Shown here: positions 1 through 5,321 of the stretch, piece by piece
Layout: each line of letters starts with the position of its first letter
Position numbering within the stretch: the stretch's first letter is position 1
Assembly: GCA_025450375.1 (NCBI GenBank)
Contig: JANWHO010000138.1
Span: 1 to 6,273, forward strand
Length of the DNA stretch: 6,273 nt
Direction of reading: 5' to 3'
Origin: Chloroflexota bacterium
GTDB taxonomy: Bacteria; Chloroflexota; UBA5177; JANWHV01
Position numbers and translations under genes: made by a program
Notes under the pieces: generated by a model
What the model saw: the letters and a program-made list of their open reading frames with translations, nothing else
The model's database searches: none
What the model was told of the DNA's origin: nothing

Positions 1-53
1 CTGGGTGGAGATTCGCATGTTGCCTAATCTCCCATGCGATGCGCGCTTATGGG

Positions 54-93
54 TGCTAAGATGGTCACCCCGTTCTCCTCCCTCATGGGTGAC
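54..93 (+). promoter_or_regulatory. Possible extended -10 promoter and inverted repeat upstream of precursor 1
   Basis: TGC-TAAGAT at 54-62 resembles an extended -10 element (TG at 54-55, hexamer 57-62, 4 of 6 consensus bases). No convincing -35 box lies 17 bp upstream, which extended -10 promoters can tolerate. Just downstream, GTCACCC (64-70) and GGGTGAC (87-93) form a perfect 7-bp inverted repeat with a 16-nt loop, in what would be the start of the transcript. The second precursor gene is also preceded by a TGC-TAnnAT motif. This is a pattern match only; the real promoter could lie left of the window. Confidence 0.2.
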
Positions 94-122
94 GGAAGCT
101 AGTGCGCGCAAATCCAGTGGAA

Positions 123-130
123 AGGAGGTG
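123..130 (+). promoter_or_regulatory. Strong ribosome binding site of precursor 1
   Basis: AGGAGGTG at 123-130 is close to a perfect anti-Shine-Dalgarno match. It fixes the start of precursor 1 at the ATG at 140 (11 nt after GGAGG). The nearer ATG at 133 is out of frame and opens only a 13-codon reading frame. The same kind of site precedes precursor 2. Confidence 0.7.
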
Positions 131-139
131 AAATGTTAC

Positions 140-325
140 ATGAAAAAGGTTTACAACCAGCCACAGCTTATTGAGTTCGGGGATGTCGAGCAACTAACCT
201 TGGGGCCAGGAGGCACCACGGCCGACGTGAACCTTATTGGCAACTCACTGGTCCCGGTTGGCAATACACCATCCGTTGGCTGTGTGGGAGGTACGGGTGT
301 GATTGCCTGTGTTGTCGGCTCCTAA
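140..325 (+). CDS. Lasso peptide precursor 1 (long core, C-terminal Ser)
   Basis: This encodes a 61-residue RiPP precursor. The leader shows the lasso recognition pattern Y5-xx-P8-x-L10-xxx-G14-xxxxx-T20 that B1/RRE proteins bind. Thr20 is then the conserved penultimate leader residue, so cleavage after Leu21 gives a core starting GPGGTTAD. Gly1 and Asp8 of that core fit an 8-residue macrolactam ring, which is the textbook lasso geometry. The core would be 40 residues, well beyond the usual 15-26. It is rich in Gly and Val, has two Cys (Cys48 and Cys57, nine residues apart) and ends VVGS. The terminal Ser is a natural target for the HPr-kinase-like domain encoded downstream, since the kinase of the paeninodin family phosphorylates the C-terminal Ser of its precursor. 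The frame is open to position 5, but the ribosome binding site and the leader motif place the start at 140. What is seen is the motif and spacing; ring size and modification are inferred. Confidence 0.85.
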   Translation: MKKVYNQPQLIEFGDVEQLTLGPGGTTADVNLIGNSLVPVGNTPSVGCVGGTGVIACVVGS

Positions 326-350
326 TTGGGGCTGATGAACTATTCCGCCA

Positions 351-443
351 ACTAGTAGCCTGTCAACCTTCATTCACTACTCGCTCCGAGGGCGGCAGAC
401 GCCACCCCGGAATGACATCATTGAATGTTGACAGGCTACTAGT
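351..443. repeat. 93-bp element with perfect 17-bp terminal inverted repeats (MITE-like or large stem-loop)
   Basis: ACTAGTAGCCTGTCAAC (351-367) is repeated exactly in inverted form at 427-443, separated by 59 nt. The match continues inwards for four more base pairs after one mismatch. Each end carries CTAG (352-355 and 439-442), which could be a target-site duplication flanking TAGCCTGTCAAC-type ends, as in small non-autonomous relatives of insertion sequences. No ORF of note lies inside; a small GGCG/CGCC hairpin sits at 391-403. The right arm contains a perfect TTGACA (428-433) pointing at the exporter gene, though no good -10 lies at the proper distance. No T-run follows the right arm, so it is not a standard intrinsic terminator. 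In RNA it would still form a long stem between precursor and exporter and could reduce read-through or stabilise the precursor mRNA. Confidence 0.6.
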
Positions 444-493
444 CTATCAGGCAGGAGCCGGGGCTGACCCTATCCGCCTCGGCACTTGACTGA

Positions 494-2350
494 TTGCCAC
501 TTAATCATGATCCTGGGGCCATCGCCGCCCGCGTTTCTCGATCGGAGCCTTGGTTGGGGATCTTACTGCGCTGTCTGAACGAATACCGGGCTCTCTGGCG
601 GATCTGGTTGCCGCTGCTCGGGTTGGCCGTGCTGGCGCCGATGGTCGCCCTCGCCGTTCCCCTGGTCGAGAAGCGGCTCATCGATAGCGTGATCCTTGCC
701 CACCGCCTCGACCTGTTGCGTGGCATCGCGGCCTTGTACATCTCCCTCTGGATCCTCAGTCTGCTCATCGGGGTGGTAGGCAGCCCGCTCCGTACCTATC
801 TCGGTGAACGAGCGACCCTCCGCTTCCGCCAGCGCCTCTTCACCCACTCGGGCGCCCTCTCGCTGGCCTTCTCGCGCCGTGAGCACAGCGGACGTACCAT
901 GTCGCTGTTCGTCAACGATATTCCGAGCGTGACCGGCCTCTTCAGCGGCACGATTGTGGACGGCCTCGGGAGCGTGGTGGCGCTGGTGGTCGGCATCGCG
1001 ATCATGATCAGCCTGAACTGGCAACTGGCGCTCGCGGCCGGCATCGGGCCGCCGCTCGTCGCCGCCCTTGCCGTAGTCGCGACCCGCCCGCTCCGCCCGG
1101 CCGCTCGGCGCGCGCAGGAGAAAGCCGCCGAAATAGTGGAGCGCCTGCAGGAGCACTTATCCGGAATGCGCGAGGTGGCGGCCTTTGGCCAGGTGCGGAA
1201 GCAGGAACTGGCATTCCTGTCCAGCCTGCGGCAATTACTTGGCTTACGGATGCGGGTGACTCTGATTGAGACGGCGATCCAGTCCGGCGCCGCCATCGTG
1301 TCGCTCGCGGTGACCCTGTCGGTCCTGATCTTCGGCGCCTATCTGGTGATCGAAGGTAAAACCACCCTGGGTACGGTAGTGGCGATTCGTTCTCTCTTCG
1401 GAATGCTGTTCCAACCGGCTGGGCAACTTATCGGACTGATCGGCGGCGCGCAGAAGGCCCTGGGCGCGGCGGACCGGGTCTATGCGTTCCTGGACGAGGA
1501 ACCGGCGGTCACCGATTGCGCCGAACCGCGAGCCCTGGGAGAGATCGGCGGCGAAATCACCTTCGCCGACGTGAGCTTCGCCTATCATCCCAACCAGCCC
1601 GTGCTTCATCGGATCTCGCTTACGGCGCGTCCAGGTGAAATGGTGGCCTTGGTTGGCCCAAGCGGCGGCGGCAAGAGCACGCTCATGAGCCTGGTCATGC
1701 GCTTCTACGATCCGTCCGAAGGCCAGGTACTGCTGGATGGGGTCGATCTGCGCCAGGTGAGCCTGGCTGCCTTACGTAGTCAGATCGGCGTTGTCTTCCA
1801 GGATACGTTCCTGTTTGGGGCCACGATCCGCGAGAACATCACGCTCGGACGTGATGACGCGGACGAGGCCGCGGTTATCGCCGCCGCCGCCGCCGCGAAC
1901 GTGTTGGAGTTCGTCGAGCGCCTACCCAAAGGACTAGATACCCCGGTGGGCGAGCGTGGAGCGCATCTCTCCGAGGGCCAGAAACAACGGATCGCGATCG
2001 CGCGGGCTCTCTTGCGTGAGCCGCGGATCCTGATCCTCGATGAGCCGACATCAGCACTGGACGCTCGCTCGGACGCCCTGCTGCAATCGGCGTTTGATAA
2101 TCTCATGCGTGGGCGCACGACGTTTGTCATTGCTCACCGGCTGACCACCGTACAGCGGGCCGACCGCATTGTCGTGCTTGACCGGGGTCGCATCGTGGAG
2201 CAGGGTAGCCACATCGACTTGCTGCGGCGCCGCGGCCTGTATCGTGAGCTTTTCGATCTGCAATTTGGCGATGCCGCCGAGCCGGAGCAAGTCCAGATCG
2301 CGTCCGATGCGGCCCAGGCGAAGTGCGTGGGGGCTGGACGCGGCGCATGA
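494..2350 (+). CDS. ABC transporter (fused permease and ATPase), lasso peptide exporter
   Basis: This is a half-size ABC exporter of about 618 residues that would act as a homodimer in the inner membrane and pump out the mature peptide (the D protein of lasso clusters), also giving self-immunity. The N-terminal part holds about six membrane segments, roughly residues 38-57, 78-96, 156-175, 177-196, 262-285 and 293-318. The ATPase part has Walker A GPSGGGKST (388-396), Q-loop Gln436, an LSEGQ signature (492-496, a common variant of LSGGQ), Walker B ILILDE with Asp516 and Glu517, and the H-loop His548. There is no N-terminal C39 peptidase domain, which agrees with leader removal by the separate B2 enzyme. 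The start is uncertain. The TTG at 494 directly follows an in-frame stop and has no visible ribosome binding site. A TTG at 554, with GGAG at 544-547, would give 598 residues and still precede the first membrane segment. The stop overlaps the methyltransferase start as ATGA. Confidence 0.93.
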   Translation: MPLNHDPGAIAARVSRSEPWLGILLRCLNEYRALWRIWLPLLGLAVLAPMVALAVPLVEKRLIDSVILAHRLDLLRGIAALYISLWILSLLIGVVGSPLRTYLGERATLRFRQRLFTHSGALSLAFSRREHSGRTMSLFVNDIPSVTGLFSGTIVDGLGSVVALVVGIAIMISLNWQLALAAGIGPPLVAALAVVATRPLRPAARRAQEKAAEIVERLQEHLSGMREVAAFGQVRKQELAFLSSLRQLLGLRMRVTLIETAIQSGAAIVSLAVTLSVLIFGAYLVIEGKTTLGTVVAIRSLFGMLFQPAGQLIGLIGGAQKALGAADRVYAFLDEEPAVTDCAEPRALGEIGGEITFADVSFAYHPNQPVLHRISLTARPGEMVALVGPSGGGKSTLMSLVMRFYDPSEGQVLLDGVDLRQVSLAALRSQIGVVFQDTFLFGATIRENITLGRDDADEAAVIAAAAAANVLEFVERLPKGLDTPVGERGAHLSEGQKQRIAIARALLREPRILILDEPTSALDARSDALLQSAFDNLMRGRTTFVIAHRLTTVQRADRIVVLDRGRIVEQGSHIDLLRRRGLYRELFDLQFGDAAEPEQVQIASDAAQAKCVGAGRGA

Positions 2351-3171
2351 TCACCCGAGAACCGCTCAATCGGTCTGGTTTTAGCGGCGTCGATCACACC
2401 AGCGATCCAGCGGCATACGTGCGCCGCCTGGATGACACCGGCGCGCAGGAGTTTTGGCGGATGGTCAAGCGCCACGCGCTTGCCTTGTTGGACCTTCGTG
2501 AAGGTGCTCACGTGCTCGATGTGGGGTGCGGGACGGGTGATGATGTGCGGTCGCTGGCGCGCATCGTAGGGACAACCGGTCGCGTCGTGGGGGTTGATGC
2601 CAGCGCAACTATGATCACCGAGGCGCGAAAACGAGACGAGAGGCTGCATTTGTCGGTAGCCTTCTACCAGGGCGATGCCCATCGCCTGGACTTTCCCGAC
2701 CGGACCTTCGACGGCTGCCGCGCCGAGCGCGTCTTACAGCATCTGGTGGATCCTTGCCTGGCGGTCGCCGAGATGGTCCGAGTGGCCAGGCCGGGAGCGC
2801 CGATTGTGATCGCCGAGCCCGATTATGGCGCCCTACGCATAGATGGCGCCGATCGGGCGGTAACCGACAGGATTCTTGAGCATCGCCGCGATCATTTCCT
2901 GAGTGGCACGATAGGCCGCCAGTTGCCGCGTATCTGCAAGGATTGCCGGCTTTCGGGAATCACCATCAGATTGTTCGGCATGGCTGGCGCTGACGTCACT
3001 CGGGAGGAGGAAAGACTGGTGCTGCGCAAGTACGCGGCGGATGCCCAGGCGGCCGGCGCGATATCCGGGACGGAGGCCGCGACCTGGCTGGCTGATCTGG
3101 TGGATGCGGGAACCAAGGGACGATACCGGCGCACGATCACCATTTTCCTGGCCAGTGGACGCAAGTCATGA
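2347..3171 (+). CDS. Class I SAM-dependent methyltransferase (Methyltransf_11/25 type)
   Basis: A 274-residue methyltransferase with a Rossmann-type SAM-binding fold. Motif I is VLDVGCGTG (56-64 region), the acidic residue that binds the SAM ribose is Asp84 in VVGVD, and QGDA with Asp110 is motif II. FDGCRAERVLQHL (121-133) and the RPGAPIVIAEPD stretch (148-159) are the usual following motifs of UbiE-like small-molecule methyltransferases. The ATG at 2347 overlaps the exporter stop (ATGA), implying translational coupling and one operon. A GTG at 2323 would add eight residues but has less support. Its place inside the cluster, between exporter and second precursor, suggests a tailoring role on one of the lasso peptides. 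The site is unknown: carboxyl O-methylation of a C-terminus, as known for some lasso peptides, is one option, and side-chain or small-molecule methylation cannot be excluded. Family confidence is high; substrate assignment is inference. Confidence 0.88.
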   Translation: MITREPLNRSGFSGVDHTSDPAAYVRRLDDTGAQEFWRMVKRHALALLDLREGAHVLDVGCGTGDDVRSLARIVGTTGRVVGVDASATMITEARKRDERLHLSVAFYQGDAHRLDFPDRTFDGCRAERVLQHLVDPCLAVAEMVRVARPGAPIVIAEPDYGALRIDGADRAVTDRILEHRRDHFLSGTIGRQLPRICKDCRLSGITIRLFGMAGADVTREEERLVLRKYAADAQAAGAISGTEAATWLADLVDAGTKGRYRRTITIFLASGRKS

Positions 3172-3214
3172 CGATCGCTTCACATTGCCTCTTCACCTAT
3201 CATTAACCAATTTC

Positions 3215-3250
3215 TTGACCCATCAGCAACCATGCTGGTGCTATTATAAA
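3215..3250 (+). promoter_or_regulatory. Candidate extended -10 promoter for precursor 2 and downstream genes
   Basis: TGC-TATTAT at 3239-3247 is a good extended -10 (TG at 3239-3240, hexamer 3242-3247, 5 of 6 consensus). TTGACC at 3215-3220 looks like a -35 box, but the spacer is 21 bp, too long for normal use, so the TG extension probably matters more. An inverted repeat CAGCA/TGCTG (3224-3228 and 3233-3237) lies between the two and could be an operator. The AT-rich patch stands out from the GC-rich surroundings, as expected for a promoter. Transcription would start near 3254, leaving an untranslated leader of roughly 85 nt before precursor 2. Confidence 0.4.
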
Positions 3251-3252
3251 GT

Positions 3253-3283
3253 CTACCCTGGTAGCATGGGCTACCCTGCTGGG
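3253..3283 (+). repeat. Overlapping inverted and direct repeats in the precursor 2 leader
   Basis: CTACCCTG occurs at 3253-3260 and again at 3271-3278. The segment GGTAGC (3260-3265) can pair either with the upstream CTACC (3253-3257) or with the downstream GCTACC (3270-3275), so the two small hairpins exclude each other. A further CCC/GGG mini-stem spans 3274-3283. The position, right after the likely transcription start, would suit a regulator binding site or a small conformational switch, but the stems are short and chance is possible. Confidence 0.3.
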
Positions 3284-3325
3284 TTGATGCCTGGAGTATG
3301 GCAATAAGACATCCCCCTCAGGTAA

Positions 3326-3333
3326 AAGGAGGA
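3326..3333 (+). promoter_or_regulatory. Strong ribosome binding site of precursor 2
   Basis: AAGGAGGA at 3326-3333 lies 8 nt (counted from GGAGG) before the ATG at 3341. This near-perfect site supports the reality of the short gene that follows and matches the one in front of precursor 1, as expected for peptides needed in large amounts relative to the enzymes. Confidence 0.7.
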
Positions 3334-3340
3334 TTCAGCG

Positions 3341-3463
3341 ATGAAGAAGCGAGCATACACGAAGCCTCAACTGCGACGTTTGGGACTGCTCCGCCTGCGC
3401 ACCAGCGTGAGCGGTAGTGGTGGCGGTGACCCCTGCCCCTGCCCATTCTGGTGGGGAGATTGA
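3341..3463 (+). CDS. Lasso peptide precursor 2 (short core with CPCP and WW)
   Basis: This is a 40-residue precursor with leader pattern Y6-xx-P9-x-L11-xxx-G15-xxxxx-T21, the same spacing as in precursor 1 but in an otherwise Arg/Leu-rich leader. Taking Thr21 as the penultimate leader residue, cleavage after Ser22 gives the core VSGSGGGDPCPCPFWWGD. Val1 and Asp8 would form an 8-residue ring, with Ser and Gly filling the ring, and the tail holds Cys10, Cys12, three Pro and Phe-Trp-Trp that could plug the ring. A free Val at position 1 is unusual, since Gly, Ser, Ala or Cys are commoner; cleavage one residue later would give a 7-residue ring starting at Ser24. The strong ribosome binding site, the leader code and the B1 gene just downstream make this a confident precursor despite its size. 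It ends in Asp, not Ser, so it lacks the C-terminal target expected for the cluster's kinase. Confidence 0.85.
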   Translation: MKKRAYTKPQLRRLGLLRLRTSVSGSGGGDPCPCPFWWGD

Positions 3464-3469
3464 TTTCTG

Positions 3470-3507
3470 GGGGTACGTGGTGGACTCATAGTGCCACCAC
3501 GTACCCC
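3470..3507 (+). terminator. Perfect 14-bp stem-loop after precursor 2 (attenuator or partial terminator)
   Basis: GGGGTACGTGGTGG (3470-3483) pairs perfectly with CCACCACGTACCCC (3494-3507) around a 10-nt loop whose ACT/AGT ends can extend the stem. It begins only 6 nt after the precursor stop codon. The downstream ATTTATG is only weakly T-rich, so full termination is doubtful. In lasso clusters a stem-loop between the precursor and the processing genes commonly lets more precursor mRNA than enzyme mRNA accumulate, and this structure is well placed for that role. Confidence 0.65.
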
Positions 3508-3525
3508 ATTTATGCCACCCATGAA

Positions 3526-3540
3526 GACGATTAAATCGTC
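3526..3540. promoter_or_regulatory. 15-bp perfect palindrome upstream of B1
   Basis: GACGATT-A-AATCGTC is a perfect inverted repeat with 7-bp arms and a single central base. It lies 36 bp before the B1 start in a short AT-richer gap. Its symmetry suits a dimeric repressor, but no second copy is seen in the window and no regulator gene is present, so the role is open. Confidence 0.3.
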
Positions 3541-3576
3541 CGCGAAAACCATAGTATTCAAGAAGGCTATCCATCT

Positions 3577-3855
3577 ATGATCGTCGTGTCGAGCCGCCCG
3601 AGGCGGAACGTGCATGTTCTTGCCAGGCCGGGCGAGTCCGCCCTTATCCTCCTCAACCCGCGGAATGGGGAATACTATACACTCGATGAAGTCGGTGGCC
3701 AGATATGGAACCTCTGCGATGGGGCCCATACGGTGGCCGAGATGGTTGCGGCGATCAGCGCGGAGTTTGACGCGCCAGTGACGGAAATCGAGGCGGATGT
3801 ACACGAACTGTTATCGGACCTAGCCAGTGAGCAGTTGGTCGTCGAGGCTGGCTAG
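3577..3855 (+). CDS. Lasso peptide leader-binding protein B1 (PqqD-like RRE)
   Basis: This 92-residue protein belongs to the PqqD superfamily of RiPP recognition elements. It binds the precursor leader and hands it to the B2 protease. The pattern LLNPRNGEYYTLDEVGGQIW (25-44), then LCDGAHTVAEMV and a C-terminal helix with DVHELLSDL, is typical: a three-strand winged part followed by helices, at the usual family length. The start ATG at 3577 has AGAAGG at 3561-3566. The gene lies directly upstream of, and may overlap, the B2 gene, the normal order in split B1/B2 clusters. A single B1 serving two precursors fits the identical motif spacing in both leaders. Confidence 0.93.
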   Translation: MIVVSSRPRRNVHVLARPGESALILLNPRNGEYYTLDEVGGQIWNLCDGAHTVAEMVAAISAEFDAPVTEIEADVHELLSDLASEQLVVEAG

Positions 3856-5314
3856 CCGGCGTGCCGTGCTGGATCAGGTGAGGAGTCCCCGTGACGCGGT
3901 TCTGGCGATTCGTATTCTCGCGATAGCCGCGGCTGTTCCCCTCCTGATGCGGCTGCCGCTTCCCAGGGTATCGGCGATCCTGGAGCCGCGTCGTGTGCCC
4001 CATCATCCTGGCCCCGCGGAAGCGGACCGGATCGCTCGCCTTATCCTGGCTCTTCTGCCGGCTGGCCGTCCGTTGGTCCGCCGGGGCTGCTTGACCCGTG
4101 GCCTGACCCTCTATTACTTCCTGCGTCGGGCCGGCGCCGATGTGTCGCTCTGCTTCGGCATGGGAACCAGTACCGAGAAGGCCGACGGCTTTGACGGCCA
4201 TTGTTGGCTGGTCAAGCAAGGGGAGCCCTATCTTGAGCCATGTGATCCGCGCCCCCCTCTACACACCTATGTATGCCTTCCCCTGGAACCCATTCTCATG
4301 AGCAGAAGCGTGATGGCGGAGGATTCGGCGCCCGCTGCGGTCCATTCTCACACTCTCTCCTATGACTTGCACGGCTTGCGGATCGCGTTCGAGAGTGACG
4401 ACCTCCTCGCCGCGGCCCTACGGGAACGGCTTGGCCAACTGCCCTCTGCCTCTCCAGGCGCGGCGGATCTCACCTTTACCTTCTATTCGGTCCCCAGCAC
4501 AGCCGCGCATGTGGTCGATCCGCCGCCCTCGGGAGCGCGGCTGGTCTATGCTTCCAACCTGGGAGAGTTTCGTTACGATGAATGCGCTGATGCCCTCTTT
4601 ATCGTCTGTGGAGATCGCGTACGGGTGCGCTGCGATGCCGCCAGCGGCCAGACCCATACGTCGGTCGCCCGCATGGAGGCGGCCGCCCTCTGGCTGCTCT
4701 CCCATCCCCTGGTGACCATGCCCCTGATGGAGATGGCCAAGAATCGGGGACTGTTCAGCGTTCACGCGGCGTCCGCGGCGATCGGCGGCATCTGCCTGAT
4801 CTTCCCTGGGGCCAGCGGCTCCGGCAAATCTACCCTGGCCCTGGCGCTGGTCCGCGCCGGCTGGGATCTGCTGGGCGACGACATGCTTTTCCTCACCCCT
4901 GGTCGGGCTGGCCCGCTGGTACGCGCATTCCCGGAACCGATCGACGTCACCGATCACACCATTCAGTTGTTTCCCGAGTTGGCGGATCTTGCGAGTGTTC
5001 CCAAACTACCGGGCTGGCCGAAGCGCCAGTTGCACCTATCCGAGCGCTATGGAACCCGCATAGCCTGGGACTGCCGCCCCGCCGCGCTGGTCTTTCCTCG
5101 CGTCGCCAATCGTGACCGTAGCGTGCTGATCCCCATGGATCGCGACGAGGCGCTCCTAGAATTGGTGCCGAACGTGCTCTTGACCGCTGCCCGTGCCACC
5201 CAGGCCCACCTGGACGCTTTGGCCTTACTGGTTGGCCAATGTGCCTGCTACCATCTGGAAACCGGACGCGATCTGGACGCGTTACCCTCCCTGCTCCAAC
5301 CTCTGCTGGGCTAG
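3827..5314 (+). CDS. Fused lasso leader protease B2 and HPr-kinase-like domain
   Basis: One uninterrupted ORF of up to 495 residues joins two enzymes that are usually separate. Residues about 20-152 are a B2 protease (Transglut_core3): the Cys88 motif RRGCLTRGLTLYYFL, His125 in DGHCWLV and Asp140 in YLEPCDP make the expected Cys-His-Asp triad that cuts the leader. Residues about 175-495 resemble the HPr kinase/phosphorylase-like proteins of paeninodin-type clusters: SVHAAS with His313, the P-loop GASGSGKST (328-336, Lys334), and LLGDDM with Asp351 and Asp352. Its likely role is phosphorylation of a Ser of the peptide, best the C-terminal Ser of precursor 1. The start is uncertain: GTG 3827 overlaps B1 by 29 nt, while GTG 3866 and GTG 3878 are also in frame and none has a good ribosome binding site. 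In-frame ATGs at 4298 and 4313 could start a separate kinase if translation re-initiates. Either a true fusion or a lost stop codon or sequencing error would explain the joined frame. Confidence 0.9.
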   Translation: MSSWSSRLASRRAVLDQVRSPRDAVLAIRILAIAAAVPLLMRLPLPRVSAILEPRRVPHHPGPAEADRIARLILALLPAGRPLVRRGCLTRGLTLYYFLRRAGADVSLCFGMGTSTEKADGFDGHCWLVKQGEPYLEPCDPRPPLHTYVCLPLEPILMSRSVMAEDSAPAAVHSHTLSYDLHGLRIAFESDDLLAAALRERLGQLPSASPGAADLTFTFYSVPSTAAHVVDPPPSGARLVYASNLGEFRYDECADALFIVCGDRVRVRCDAASGQTHTSVARMEAAALWLLSHPLVTMPLMEMAKNRGLFSVHAASAAIGGICLIFPGASGSGKSTLALALVRAGWDLLGDDMLFLTPGRAGPLVRAFPEPIDVTDHTIQLFPELADLASVPKLPGWPKRQLHLSERYGTRIAWDCRPAALVFPRVANRDRSVLIPMDRDEALLELVPNVLLTAARATQAHLDALALLVGQCACYHLETGRDLDALPSLLQPLLG

Positions 5315-5321
5315 GCGCGAT

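Noticed and set aside
5..139. N-terminal extension of precursor 1 starting at position 5
   Set aside because: The strong ribosome binding site at 123-130 and the lasso leader starting MKKVY place the start at 140; the extra 45 codons show no leader-like or domain features.
351..443. Rho-independent terminator after precursor 1
   Set aside because: The stem is strong but has a 59-nt loop and no T-run after it, so it is described as an inverted-repeat element instead.
428..456. Promoter for the exporter using TTGACA at 428-433
   Set aside because: The -35 box is perfect, but no acceptable -10 lies 16-18 bp downstream (the bases there are GCAGGA), so I do not list it as a promoter.
563..2682. 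Several long reverse-strand reading frames opposite the exporter and methyltransferase
   Set aside because: They are Arg/Ala/Pro-rich shadows of GC-rich genes with no recognisable motifs and no ribosome binding sites.
3041..3307. 88-codon + strand frame running from the methyltransferase into the intergenic region
   Set aside because: Most of it lies inside the methyltransferase in another frame, and the rest crosses the likely promoter of precursor 2.
3367..3804. 145-codon reverse-strand frame across precursor 2 and B1
   Set aside because: It runs antisense through two well-supported genes and shows no family features.
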